From contig NZ_BCXH01000001.1 of the NCBI RefSeq assembly GCF_001895005.1, positions 124,001 through 188,000 of the forward strand: a DNA stretch of 64,000 bases. Reading direction: 5' to 3'. This document shows, piece after piece, positions 43,869 to 53,253 of this stretch. This DNA is from Rhodococcus yunnanensis NBRC 103083 (GTDB taxonomy: Bacteria; Actinomycetota; Actinomycetes; Mycobacteriales; Mycobacteriaceae). Position numbers and translations under genes: made by a program. The notes under the pieces were generated by a model, which saw nothing but the letters and a program-made list of their open reading frames with translations, had not been told where the DNA came from and made no database searches. Within the stretch, counting starts at the first letter, position 1. The number at the start of each line of letters is the position of its first letter.

Positions 43869-45067
43869 TGGCGTCGACGCAGAAAGAGGAGACGTCCAGA
43901 TCCTCCTCGTCGGCGCTTCTTCGTGACGCGCTCGGCCGCTCGATCGAGCTGGGTGAGCGCGGAATTCAGGTGGCCGTGACGGTCGGCGGCGATCTTGTCG
44001 CCGAGGCGAGCGCGGGAATCGCCGACCCCGGTGGCAGGCAGGTCGACGCGCGCACGTTGTTTCCGATCTTCTCGGTCACGAAGGCGGCGACCGCGGTGTC
44101 CGCGCACGTTCAGATCGAACGTGGCCTGATCGATCCCGACGAGCCGATTGCTGCGTACTGGCCCGAGTTCGCGCGACACGGCAAGGACCGAATCACACTC
44201 GGCCACGTCCTCGCTCACCAGTCGGGTATCCCTCAGATGCCGCCGACCGTCACGCCGGAGCTGATGTGCGACTGGGACTGGATGATCGACCAGATCGAGG
44301 ACTTCCGGCCCTACTTCGAACCCGGGACGGTCAATGCCTATCAGGCCATCGTCTTCGGTTGGTTGGTCGGCGAGGTCGTGCGCCGCACAGATCCACAGGG
44401 GCGTCCCTTCGGACGATTCGTCCGAGAAGAGATCTTCGCCCCGATCGGGATCGACGACTTCTGGATGGGGATCCGTCCCGAGGACATTCCGCGTGTCGGG
44501 GTTCTCGTCTCCGACCTCGAGGGCCCAGGGGGAGTGGCAGTCGAGGGCGCGACCGAGGTCAGCGTTGCGGCCAAACCCGCTGCCATAGGACTCGATGCGC
44601 CGGTGCACAACCGTCACGACGTGTGGCAGGGTTGCCTGCCTGGTACCGGCGGGATCGCCTCGGCGTCCGCCGTCGTCCGCTTGTTCGCACTTCTTGCGGG
44701 CGAGGGAGAGTTGGGCGGACGACGTCTGCTCTCGCCGGCCCGCGTGCGTGATCTGTTGCGCCCGCGAGACATGAGCGAGATTCCGGATATGGTTCTCGTC
44801 GGAGGAAACCGATGGTCGCCGCCACTCGGAGCAGGCGGATTCTGGCATGGCGGAACAGTGTTCGGTGACGGACCAGGCGTGCTGTGCCACGCAGGCCTCG
44901 GTAACTCGATCGGATTCGCTGACATCGACAAGGGCTACGCCGTCGGACTCACGCATAACCGGTTGTTCACCGATGGCAGCGTCATGGGTGAACATCCATT
45001 CGCCGCGATCGTCGCCGCAGTCGAGCGCATCGTCGAATCGCACAGCAGTCAGCAACAGCGATCATAA
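43868..45067 (+). CDS. Beta-lactamase-fold serine esterase (class C/EstB type)
   Basis: Serine hydrolase of 399 residues. Catalytic SxxK is FSVTKAAT near residue 75; the second motif is NAYQAIVFG with Tyr; FWHGG near the C-terminus is the third-strand motif. Without a signal peptide and next to an SDR, it is more likely an esterase or lactonase than an antibiotic-degrading enzyme (inference). It shares its start with the SDR stop (TGATG). Confidence 0.85.
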   Translation: MASTQKEETSRSSSSALLRDALGRSIELGERGIQVAVTVGGDLVAEASAGIADPGGRQVDARTLFPIFSVTKAATAVSAHVQIERGLIDPDEPIAAYWPEFARHGKDRITLGHVLAHQSGIPQMPPTVTPELMCDWDWMIDQIEDFRPYFEPGTVNAYQAIVFGWLVGEVVRRTDPQGRPFGRFVREEIFAPIGIDDFWMGIRPEDIPRVGVLVSDLEGPGGVAVEGATEVSVAAKPAAIGLDAPVHNRHDVWQGCLPGTGGIASASAVVRLFALLAGEGELGGRRLLSPARVRDLLRPRDMSEIPDMVLVGGNRWSPPLGAGGFWHGGTVFGDGPGVLCHAGLGNSIGFADIDKGYAVGLTHNRLFTDGSVMGEHPFAAIVAAVERIVESHSSQQQRS

Positions 45068-45400
45068 GCCTTCGTGAACAGTCCGTAGCAGGCGAAATCG
45101 TCGCTGCCCGAACCCGTTATGTGGACGCCTTGCCTAGCCAACGAGATTCGACCTCGCCCACGGTGTTCAGGTAAGCCTCAGCTTAATTCGCAGATTCTCA
45201 AAAGCAACAATTCGGACACTTAGTTCCGAGCGTTCGCTTTCCGGGTAGACGAAGTCGGGTGACGTACGCCATAATCGTGCAATAGCGACAAACATCTCAA
45301 TCATTTCCATCGTCTTAATTGATGGGCTTGTTCGCACTTCACGACAGCCGGGCGCTTCGCGGCTTTCTGCTGTCCATGTATGACACGAAAGCGGAGTTGG
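45068..45400. other. 333-bp leader of the Dpp-type importer operon
   Basis: No gene seen. It contains an ATCAT-TTCC-ATCGT version of the shared motif at 45300-45313 and otherwise featureless sequence. The 3' end may include the first ATG at 45380, which lacks a ribosome site. Confidence 0.55.
45300..45313. promoter_or_regulatory. Shared operator-like motif, weaker copy (ATCAT-TTCC-ATCGT)
   Basis: Left arm perfect and preceded by A; right arm two changes. It is 88 bp before the likely start of the permease gene at 45401. Confidence 0.35.
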
Positions 45401-46354
45401 ATGATTCTCAACGTCTCGAAACATCTGGGCCGCGGTCTACTGGTCGTTCTCTTGGTTGCACTCGCCGTTGTCGTCCTGTTGAGCTTCGCGCCTGGTTCGG
45501 TTGCTCAAGTCATTCTGGGAGAGAACGCAACCCCGGACGCGGTTGCTGCGCTCGAATCGAAGATGGGACTCGATGTCCCGTTGTGGACGCAGTTCTACAA
45601 CTGGATCGTTGCTGCGGTACAGGGTGATTTCGGCACGTCGCCGTTGACGGGCCAGTCGGTGACGACGGCCATCATCGAACGTCTTCCGGTCACCGTGCAG
45701 CTGGCTGCGATGGGACTCATCATTGCACTCGCGGTGGCAGTTCTCATGGCAGTGGCATCGGCGTCGCGTCCGGGCGGCACGGTCGACCGAGTCATGAACG
45801 CGTTTTCTGCGGTGTTCCTGTCCGTCCCCGCATTCATCGCAGGTCCGATCTTGATCTACTTTCTGGCAATCAAATTGCAGCTCTACCCTGTATCGGGCTG
45901 GGCGCCGATCAGCGAAGGAATAGGGCCGAACCTGCAGAGCGCATTTCTGCCTGCGCTTGCCATCGCGTTGGCGGAAATTGCAGGGTTCCACCGACTCCTG
46001 CGTAACGACCTGATCAGCACGCTCCGTGAGGACTACATCGCCTCGGCACGCGCCAAGGGAATGTCGCCGACATACGTCATGTTCCGGCACGCGCTCCGGC
46101 CGTCGTCCTTCTCCTTGATCACGGTTGCAGGAATCAGCCTCGGCCGCCTGATCGGTGGCACCGTGATCGTCGAATCATTGTTCGGGCTACCTGGTTTGGG
46201 GCAACTCATCTCCTCGTCGATCACCGCTCGCGACGTGATCATGGTTCAGGGAATCGTGGTCTTCATCGCGATCGTGTACGTCGCCATCAACACCTTCGTC
46301 GACCTCAGTTACGGACTGATCGACCCGAGAGTCAGAAAAGTGGCAGGAGCATGA
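45401..46354 (+). CDS. Peptide/nickel-type ABC permease (DppB-like)
   Basis: Membrane permease of about 317 residues, six helices. The N-terminal helix GRGLLVVLLVALAVVVLLS is followed by the large outer loop ending GDFGTSPLTGQSV and the conserved EAA-like loop REDYIASARAKGMSPTYVMFRHALR. The C-terminus SLFGLPGLGQL..SSITARDVIMVQG matches DppB. ATG 45401 has ggag close upstream; 45380 is also open. First gene of a seven-gene importer operon. Confidence 0.92.
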   Translation: MILNVSKHLGRGLLVVLLVALAVVVLLSFAPGSVAQVILGENATPDAVAALESKMGLDVPLWTQFYNWIVAAVQGDFGTSPLTGQSVTTAIIERLPVTVQLAAMGLIIALAVAVLMAVASASRPGGTVDRVMNAFSAVFLSVPAFIAGPILIYFLAIKLQLYPVSGWAPISEGIGPNLQSAFLPALAIALAEIAGFHRLLRNDLISTLREDYIASARAKGMSPTYVMFRHALRPSSFSLITVAGISLGRLIGGTVIVESLFGLPGLGQLISSSITARDVIMVQGIVVFIAIVYVAINTFVDLSYGLIDPRVRKVAGA

Positions 46355-47253
46355 CCGACACCATAATTCATGACCGAACCGGTGCCGAGGACGTCGGCGA
46401 GCCCAAGCCCGCCGCAGCTCTCGTCGCGCCGGTCAAGAAGAAGCGCTCCATTCTCGTATGGTTGTCGATCGGCTGGTTGGTGGCCATCGTCGGGGCAGCG
46501 TTGCTGGCCAATGTCCTGCCCTTGGCGTCGTATGTGACACCCGTTGCTGCACCGAGACTCTCGCCGTCGTTCGGGTCGTTCGACCTGCTACTCGGTACCG
46601 ACACGCTCGGTCGGTCGATGATGTCCCGGATCATCTACGGTGCTCGCGTCTCGCTGGTGGTCGGCGCTTGTGCCGGACTGATCGGTTTTGTCATCGGGTC
46701 GTTCGTCGGCCTCGTCGGCGGATACTTCGGCAAGCGCTTCGGGTGGTTCGTGACACTGCTGGCGGATGCAATGCTCGCGTTCCCCCCGCTGATCCTGCTG
46801 CTGGCGCTGTCATCGATTCTGACGCCGAGCATCAGTACAATCCTCTTCGGCCTCACCCTGGTGGTGATTCCAGGGTTCATTCGCCTCGCTCGAGCCAACA
46901 CGATGGCATGGTCTTCTCGTGAATTCGTCAGAGCAGCGCGCAATATGGGTGCAGGTCATTCGCGGATATTGTTCAAGGAGATCTTGCCCAACGTCATTGC
47001 GCCGCTGTCCGCGTACTTGCCGATCATCATGGCCGGATTGATCGTCGCGGAAGGATCGCTCAGTTTCCTCGGGTTGGGAATCCCACCGCCGCAGCCCAGC
47101 TGGGGAGGAATGATCGGTGATGGGAAAGACGCGATTGCGGACTACCCGCACTTGGTATTCGTACCCGCCGTGGCAATCTTCTTCACGGTATTTGCGCTCA
47201 ATCAGGTCGGTGACCACCTGCGTTCGAAGTTCGATCGAACGATGCAGGACTGA
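46351..47253 (+). CDS. Peptide/nickel-type ABC permease (DppC-like)
   Basis: Membrane permease of 300 residues with a hydrophilic N-terminal tail of about 35 residues. Seen: LLGTDTLGRSMMSRIIYGARVSL (DppC mark), the EAA loop SREFVRAARNMGAGHSRILFKEILPN, and EGSLSFLGLGIPPPQPSWGGMIGDG. ATGA overlap with DppB. Confidence 0.93.
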   Translation: MTDTIIHDRTGAEDVGEPKPAAALVAPVKKKRSILVWLSIGWLVAIVGAALLANVLPLASYVTPVAAPRLSPSFGSFDLLLGTDTLGRSMMSRIIYGARVSLVVGACAGLIGFVIGSFVGLVGGYFGKRFGWFVTLLADAMLAFPPLILLLALSSILTPSISTILFGLTLVVIPGFIRLARANTMAWSSREFVRAARNMGAGHSRILFKEILPNVIAPLSAYLPIIMAGLIVAEGSLSFLGLGIPPPQPSWGGMIGDGKDAIADYPHLVFVPAVAIFFTVFALNQVGDHLRSKFDRTMQD

Positions 47254-47334
47254 TTTTCGAATGTGCAGTCCATTCAGCCGAACAATCCCTATTCCCGCTG
47301 TCGCGCGAATTCGGACCTCATCCGAAAGGTTTTC

Positions 47335-48918
47335 ATGTTTCGCCACAAACGCTTGATGCTCTTACTCACCGCAGTCGTTTCGGCAACACTTGTACTGACA
47401 GCGTGTGGCGGTGCCGGAGGAGGAACTGCAGGTAGTTCGACATCGGGCTCCGGTGCGGATGTGGGCGATCCCGTCGCCGGTGGGGTAGGACGTATCTACC
47501 AGGTCAGTGAACCCCGCAGTCTCGACCCGGCGGCACTGGCGAACAACTGGGCCAACTACGGCTTCCTCGGAAACGCGCTGTACGGCACGTTGATGGTCAA
47601 CGACACCGAGACCTTCGAGATCGAATACAAGATGGCCGAGGACTTTTCGACCACCGACGGCGGCAAGACGTTCACTCTGAAACTGCAGCCGGATCTGAAG
47701 TTCTCCGACGGAAGCCCACTCGATGCTGCCGCGGTGAAATTCAACTGGGACCGCACGCGTGAACCAGGTCTGGGAACGACGTCGCAGCGCTATGCCGTCC
47801 AGATCGCCGACAACACTGTTCTCGACCCGACGACCCTGAAGGTCACTCTCGTCGAACCGAATCCGCACTTCGGCCAGATCGTGTCGAGCAGCATCCTGAA
47901 CTGGATCGCCTCACCGGCCGCGTTGGCACAGGATCGAGCTGCGTTCGACGCGGCTCCGATCGGCGCAGGCCCGTTCACACTGACCAGCTGGACCCGTCAG
48001 AACACCATCGAGCTCGCCAAGAACCCGACCTACTGGGACGCGCCGAAACCGTATCTGGACACCCTCACCCTTCGCTCGTCGGCCGACACGAACCAGCGGT
48101 ACAACACCCTCACCACCGGCGGCGTCGACCTGACGGTGGAAACCAGTTGGGAGACCCTCGCCAAGGCAGAGGACGCTGATCTGACGACGGACATCGCTCC
48201 GATGGGCGGTGGCCAGTACCTCGCATTCAACTTCCGGCGTGCCCCGTTCGACGACGAGCGTGCCCGACGCGCAGTAGCTCTGGCGGTCGACGTCGACGCG
48301 TTGAACGTGGCAATCACGAACGGCAAGGCCGAGATTCCGCAGACTCTGTTCCCCGAGTCGTCACCGTTCTACAGCGACATCTCGTTGCAGAACACCGACA
48401 AGGAAGAAGCGCAGCGGTTGTTCGACGAGCTCGCTGCCGAGGGCAAACCGGTCTCGTTCACCTTCACCGCGTTCCAAGCCGTCAAACCTGCCGCAGAGGC
48501 AGTGCAGGCCCAGCTCAGTGCTTTCGACAACGTCGACGTCAAGGTAGATGTCGTGGAATCGACCGCGGGTCAGCAGATTCAGGCTGCTCATGACTTCGAC
48601 ATGATGGTCACGGCCGCCATGGTTCAGGATCCGGACTCCGATCTGTGGAACATGTTCAACGGTGCTGCGTTGCAGAACTTCACTGGCGTCGACGACCAGG
48701 AGCTGACCGACGCCCTCGATGCAGGACGCGTGTCCGAATCCCAAGAAGAGCGTAAAGCCGCCTACGACATCGTCCAGCAGCGGTTCGTCGATACCGTCGT
48801 CGGTGTGTGGTACTCACGCGTTCCGCCGGCGACGATCGCCAACACGAACGTGCACGGAATACAGCTGTACGGATACGGGTCCTTGCTGCCCGAAGAGCTG
48901 TGGATCACCCAGAAGTAG
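47335..48918 (+). CDS. Peptide/nickel-type ABC substrate-binding lipoprotein, receptor A
   Basis: SBP_bac_5 receptor of 527 residues. Lipobox VSATLVLTAC with Cys24, then a Gly/Ser-rich linker GGAGGGTAGSSTSGSG. Mature body has RSLDPAALANNWANYGFLGNALYGTL and the family segment TFTLKLQPDLKFSDGSPLDAAAVKFNWD. Almost identical in long stretches to receptor C (50603), while receptor B between them is more diverged. Ligand unknown; family members bind peptides, opines, sugars or metal chelates. Confidence 0.93.
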   Translation: MFRHKRLMLLLTAVVSATLVLTACGGAGGGTAGSSTSGSGADVGDPVAGGVGRIYQVSEPRSLDPAALANNWANYGFLGNALYGTLMVNDTETFEIEYKMAEDFSTTDGGKTFTLKLQPDLKFSDGSPLDAAAVKFNWDRTREPGLGTTSQRYAVQIADNTVLDPTTLKVTLVEPNPHFGQIVSSSILNWIASPAALAQDRAAFDAAPIGAGPFTLTSWTRQNTIELAKNPTYWDAPKPYLDTLTLRSSADTNQRYNTLTTGGVDLTVETSWETLAKAEDADLTTDIAPMGGGQYLAFNFRRAPFDDERARRAVALAVDVDALNVAITNGKAEIPQTLFPESSPFYSDISLQNTDKEEAQRLFDELAAEGKPVSFTFTAFQAVKPAAEAVQAQLSAFDNVDVKVDVVESTAGQQIQAAHDFDMMVTAAMVQDPDSDLWNMFNGAALQNFTGVDDQELTDALDAGRVSESQEERKAAYDIVQQRFVDTVVGVWYSRVPPATIANTNVHGIQLYGYGSLLPEELWITQK

Positions 48919-48968
48919 AACTTCTGCAATCGACTGAATCACTGTTCCCGAGTCTCGAAAGGTCGACC

Positions 48969-50555
48969 GTGTCTCGACGTATTGGACCCCTGATCGTCTT
49001 GGTCGCGGCCGCGTGTTCTCTGGCGCTCGCGCTGACCTCGTGTGGCGGCGCAGGAGGGGGAACTGCGGGAAGTTCGACGCCGGAACTCGATGCCGATCAG
49101 GGTGACCCGGTGGCGGGCGGTAACGGGCGCATCCTGCAGCCGAACGAGCCGCGGAGTCTCGATCCGGCCGCGCTGGTGAACAACTGGGGCAACTACGGAT
49201 TCATCGGTAATGCGATCTACGGGACGCTGTTGGTCAATGATCCCGAGTCGCTGGAGATCGAGTACAAGATGGCCGAGGACTTCTCGACTACGGACGGTGG
49301 CCGCAGTTTCACATTGAGACTGCGGCCCGAACTCCACTTCACCGACGGCACGCCCCTCGATGCGAATGCCGTCAAATTCAATTGGGACCGGATGCGCGAT
49401 CCGGCTCTTGGCACCAGTGCCGCACAGTCCGCCGTTCAGATCGCCGACAACGAGGTCGTCGATACGCGCACACTGAAAGTGACGCTGGCCGAGACGAATC
49501 CGCACTTCGGACAGGCAATTGCAACCAGTCCGCTGAACTGGATCGGATCTCCGACTGCTCTTGCGCAAGATCGGGCTGCATACGATGCGGCGCCGGTCGG
49601 CGCGGGGCCGTTCATGCTGACCGAATGGACGCGTCAGGACTCGATCGAACTGTCGAAGAACCCGGCCTACTGGGATGCGCCGAAGCCGTATCTGGACACC
49701 ATCACACTTCGCTCGTCGCCGGATACGACTCAGCGGTTCAACACGGTCAGCACGGGCGGGGCCGACTTCACCGTGGAGACCAACTGGCAGACCGTGGCCA
49801 AGGCCGAGGAGGCCGGGCTTCCGACCCAGGCGGTGGAACTGGGTGGTGGTTCTTATCTCGCGATGAACTTCGCGCGAGCGCCGTTCGACGATCCTCGCGC
49901 CCGCCGGGCAGTCATGCTGGCGACGGACGTCGATGCACTCGATCTCGCTGTGTACGACGGCAAGGCGCAGGTTCCGGAGACGATGTTCCCGAAGAGTTCG
50001 CCGTACTACAGCGACATTCCGTTGCAGAAGTACGACAAGGACGAGGCACAGAAATTGTTCGACGAGCTTGCTGCCGAGGGCAAGCCGGTTTCGTTCACCT
50101 TCACCTCGTACCAGGCGCCTGACGCCAAGGCTGCGGCCGAGGCGTTGCAGGCACAATTGAGCGCTTTCGACAACGTCGAGGTTCAGGTCAGCATCGTAGA
50201 ATCGACAGCTCTGCTGGTGCTTCAGTCCAAGGGTGATTTCGACATGCTGGTCGGTGGAGGTTCGGTGCAGGACCCGGATTCCAAATTCACGAACCTGTTC
50301 CAGAGCGGCTCGCCGGGCAACGTCCAGGGAATCGACGATCCGGATCTGGACCGGGCACTGCAGGCCGGTCGGATAGCGGAGTCGGTCGAGGACCGCAGAG
50401 CGGCATACGACGCCGTGCAGAAGCGACTCGTCGAGCTCGATGTCGGAACCTTCTACTCGCGTCTGGTCCCCGTCTCGGTGACCGGCAAGAACGTTCACGG
50501 CGTCGAGATGTACGGACTGGGATCGACTCTGCCCGAACAGCTATGGATCTCCTAG
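48969..50555 (+). CDS. Peptide/nickel-type ABC substrate-binding lipoprotein, receptor B
   Basis: Second tandem receptor, 528 residues. GTG start at 48969 with aaagg upstream; lipobox SLALALTSC. Linker GGAGGGTAGSSTPELDAD; body shares RSLDPAALVNNWGNYGFIGNAIYGTLLVND and the later QAQLSAFDNVEVQVSIVEST with A and C but is visibly more different. The DNA shows weaker identity too. It probably binds a related ligand. Confidence 0.93.
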   Translation: MSRRIGPLIVLVAAACSLALALTSCGGAGGGTAGSSTPELDADQGDPVAGGNGRILQPNEPRSLDPAALVNNWGNYGFIGNAIYGTLLVNDPESLEIEYKMAEDFSTTDGGRSFTLRLRPELHFTDGTPLDANAVKFNWDRMRDPALGTSAAQSAVQIADNEVVDTRTLKVTLAETNPHFGQAIATSPLNWIGSPTALAQDRAAYDAAPVGAGPFMLTEWTRQDSIELSKNPAYWDAPKPYLDTITLRSSPDTTQRFNTVSTGGADFTVETNWQTVAKAEEAGLPTQAVELGGGSYLAMNFARAPFDDPRARRAVMLATDVDALDLAVYDGKAQVPETMFPKSSPYYSDIPLQKYDKDEAQKLFDELAAEGKPVSFTFTSYQAPDAKAAAEALQAQLSAFDNVEVQVSIVESTALLVLQSKGDFDMLVGGGSVQDPDSKFTNLFQSGSPGNVQGIDDPDLDRALQAGRIAESVEDRRAAYDAVQKRLVELDVGTFYSRLVPVSVTGKNVHGVEMYGLGSTLPEQLWIS

Positions 50556-50602
50556 GAATCACCGGCCGTGTGCCCGATCTTCGTCGAACAGAGAGGCTGA
50601 TG

Positions 50603-52210
50603 ATGTTTCGACGCAAAACCGCGTGGACCGCCCTGTGCGCGGCGGTGTTCTCCGCGGCGCTGGTGCTGACCGCGTGTGGCGGTGCCGGAGGAGGAACCGC
50701 GGGTAGTTCGACATCGGGTAGTTCGACATCGGGTTCCGGTGCGGATGTGGGCGATCCCGTCGCCGGTGGGGTAGGACGTATCTACCAGGTCAGTGAACCC
50801 CGCAGTCTCGACCCGGCGGCGATGGCGAACAACTGGGCCAATTACGGCTTCCTCGGAAACGCGCTGTACGGCACGTTGATGGTCAACGACACCGAGACCT
50901 TCGAGATCGAATACAAGATGGCCGAGGACTTTTCGACCACCGACGGCGGCAAGACGTTCACTCTGAAACTGCAGCCGGATCTGAAGTTCTCCGACGGGAG
51001 CCCACTCGATGCTGCCGCGGTGAAATTCAATTGGGACCGTATGCGTGAGCCAGGTCTGGGGACGACGTCGCAGCGCTATGCCGTCCAGATCGCCGACAAC
51101 ACTGTTCTCGACCCGGCGACACTGAAGGTCACTCTCGTCGAACCGAATCCGCACTTCGGTCAGATCGTCACCGTCAGCGTGTTGAATTGGATCGCCTCAC
51201 CGGCCGCGTTGGCGCAGGATCGAGCTGCGTTCGATGCGGCTCCGATCGGTGCAGGCCCGTTCACGTTGACGAAATGGACGCGCCAGAACACCATCGAGCT
51301 CGCCAAGAACCCGGCCTACTGGGACGCGCCGAAGCCGTATCTGGACACTCTCACTCTGCGTTCGTCGGCCGACACGAACCAGCGGTACAACACCCTCACC
51401 ACCGGCGGCGTGGATCTGACGGTGGAAACCAGTTGGGAGACCCTCGCCAAGGCAGAGGACGCTGGTCTGACGACGGACATCGCTCCGATGGGCGGTGGCC
51501 AGTACATCGCGTTCAACTTCCGGCGTGCACCGTTCGACGACGAGCGTGCCCGACGCGCAGTAGCTCTGGCGGTCGATGTCGACGCGTTCAATGTCGCCGT
51601 GTCGAACGGCAAAGCCGAGATTCCGCAGACTCTGTTCCCCGAGTCGTCGCCGTTCTACAGCGACATCTCGTTGCAGAGCACTGGAGACAAAGAAGAAGCG
51701 CAACGGTTGTTCGACGAGCTCGCTGCCGAGGGCAAGCCGGTCTCGTTCACCTTCACCGCATTTCAGTCCTCCGAGGCGACATCGGCTGCGGAGGCAGTGC
51801 AGGCGCAGCTGAGCGCTTTCGACAACGTCGACGTCAAGGTCGATGTCGTGGAATCCACAGTGGGTCAGCAACTGTCGGCTGCCAAAGATTTCGACATGAT
51901 CGTCAGTGCAGTGCTGGTACAGGAGCCGGATTCGGACCTGTGGAACTTGTTCCATCAAGCAGCGCCCGCCAATTTCACCGGTATCAAGGACCAGGCGTTG
52001 AGCGACGCGCTCGATGCAGGACGCGTGTCGGAATCGCAAGAAGAGCGAAAGGTGGCGTACGACATCGTGCAGGAGCGTTTTGCTGCAACAGTTCCCGGCA
52101 TTTGGTACGCCAGGGTCCCGACGTCGGTCGTGGCCGGTAGCAACGTCCACGGCGTGCAGTTGTACGGCTTCGGATCTGCTTTGCCCGAGGAGCTTTGGAT
52201 CTCCGAATAG
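50603..52210 (+). CDS. Peptide/nickel-type ABC substrate-binding lipoprotein, receptor C
   Basis: Third tandem receptor, 535 residues. gagagg precedes two adjacent ATGs (50600, 50603). Lipobox ALVLTAC; its linker has an extra GSSTS unit from a 15-bp DNA duplication (50701-50730). DNA of the body matches receptor A base for base over long blocks, diverging more toward the C-terminus (FQSSEATSAAEAV versus FQAVKPAAEAV). Confidence 0.93.
   Translation: MFRRKTAWTALCAAVFSAALVLTACGGAGGGTAGSSTSGSSTSGSGADVGDPVAGGVGRIYQVSEPRSLDPAAMANNWANYGFLGNALYGTLMVNDTETFEIEYKMAEDFSTTDGGKTFTLKLQPDLKFSDGSPLDAAAVKFNWDRMREPGLGTTSQRYAVQIADNTVLDPATLKVTLVEPNPHFGQIVTVSVLNWIASPAALAQDRAAFDAAPIGAGPFTLTKWTRQNTIELAKNPAYWDAPKPYLDTLTLRSSADTNQRYNTLTTGGVDLTVETSWETLAKAEDAGLTTDIAPMGGGQYIAFNFRRAPFDDERARRAVALAVDVDAFNVAVSNGKAEIPQTLFPESSPFYSDISLQSTGDKEEAQRLFDELAAEGKPVSFTFTAFQSSEATSAAEAVQAQLSAFDNVDVKVDVVESTVGQQLSAAKDFDMIVSAVLVQEPDSDLWNLFHQAAPANFTGIKDQALSDALDAGRVSESQEERKVAYDIVQERFAATVPGIWYARVPTSVVAGSNVHGVQLYGFGSALPEELWISE
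50701..50730. repeat. 15-bp tandem duplication in the receptor C linker
   Basis: gggtagttcgacatc twice in a row, in frame; receptor A has one copy. A recent length change in a disordered linker. Confidence 0.9.
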
Positions 52211-52239
52211 TCGACGCGTAAAAAAAGGATCGCATCATC

Positions 52240-53253
52240 ATGAATACCCAGCCACTTCTCTCGGTGCGCAACTTGCGTGCCCACATCGGAACACCACGAG
52301 GTGTCGTCCGTGCCGTGGACGACGTGTCCTTCGATCTCGCAGGGGGCCAGTCGCTGGGGATCGTGGGTGAGTCCGGTTCCGGCAAATCCGTTCTGGCGCG
52401 CGCTGTGATGGGCCTGATGCCCGCCCGATCCGGGCGCTCCGGGGAGGTGACCTTCCAGGGGCGTGACCTGCTTGCGCTGACGAAAAAAGAGAAGCTGGAG
52501 GTCTGGGGCAAGCAGATCGCGATGATTTTCCAGGATCCTGGACGGTCACTCAATCCGGTGATCAGAGTCGAACGTCAACTCACCGAGGGGATGCGTCGGC
52601 ACCTGGGTGTGAGTCGCTCGGAGGCGCACAGCCGGGCGCTGTCACTTCTCGACGAGGTGGGAGTACCCGATCCCGAGCGCCGGCTGACGAACTACCCGCA
52701 CGAGATGTCCGGGGGTATGCGTCAGCGGGTGATGATCGCGATCGCTCTCGCCTGTGAGCCGGACTTGCTGATTGCAGACGAGCCGACGACTGCGCTCGAC
52801 GTCACGATCCAGCGGCAGGTGCTCGATCTGCTCCGTCGCGTGCAGCGTGACCGAGGTACCTCCATGATGCTGATCAGCCACGACCTCGCGGTCGTCGCAG
52901 GCAGAACGGACAGAGTGTCGGTCATGTACTCGGGACGACTCGCCGAGATCGGGTCGACCAGAGAAGTATTCGAGAACCCACGGCACAGGTACACGCACGC
53001 GCTGCTCGGCGCAACACCGACGATCGACCACGCGCGCCACGCGCCACTACGGTTGATCACCGGTTCTCTTCCCGATCCGACGGCTCCGCCCGAGGGGTGC
53101 CGCTTCCAGCCACGCTGCGCGTTCGCACTCGGTGAATGTTCGACTCCCGGTCTGGAATTGACGTCCGTGGGTGCGGATCACGATGTCGCCTGCTTGAATC
53201 CCGTCGTCCTGCAGGAGACGGCAATATCCGGAGGTACTTCAGATGGCCGGTAG
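52240..53253 (+). CDS. Peptide/nickel-type ABC ATPase (DppD-like)
   Basis: ATPase of 337 residues. Walker [12 protein letters not shown], signature [16 protein letters not shown], Walker [15 protein letters not shown], and the C-terminal oligopeptide extension [26 protein letters not shown] with the usual Cys cluster. Follows receptor C by 29 bp. Confidence 0.94.
   Translation: MNTQPLLSVRNLRAHIGTPRGVVRAVDDVSFDLAGGQSLGIVGESGSGKSVLARAVMGLMPARSGRSGEVTFQGRDLLALTKKEKLEVWGKQIAMIFQDPGRSLNPVIRVERQLTEGMRRHLGVSRSEAHSRALSLLDEVGVPDPERRLTNYPHEMSGGMRQRVMIAIALACEPDLLIADEPTTALDVTIQRQVLDLLRRVQRDRGTSMMLISHDLAVVAGRTDRVSVMYSGRLAEIGSTREVFENPRHRYTHALLGATPTIDHARHAPLRLITGSLPDPTAPPEGCRFQPRCAFALGECSTPGLELTSVGADHDVACLNPVVLQETAISGGTSDGR

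Noticed and set aside
43709-45055. 448-codon minus-strand open frame
   Set aside because: Antisense shadow of the SDR and beta-lactamase-like esterase genes, which have complete motifs on the plus strand.
43868-45067. Calling the beta-lactamase-fold protein an antibiotic resistance gene
   Set aside because: No signal peptide, coupled to an SDR in a catabolic unit, and motifs fit esterases of the same fold.
48939-50498. 519-codon minus-strand open frame
   Set aside because: Antisense shadow of receptor B. Long stop-free antisense frames are common in GC-rich genes; no recognisable domain.
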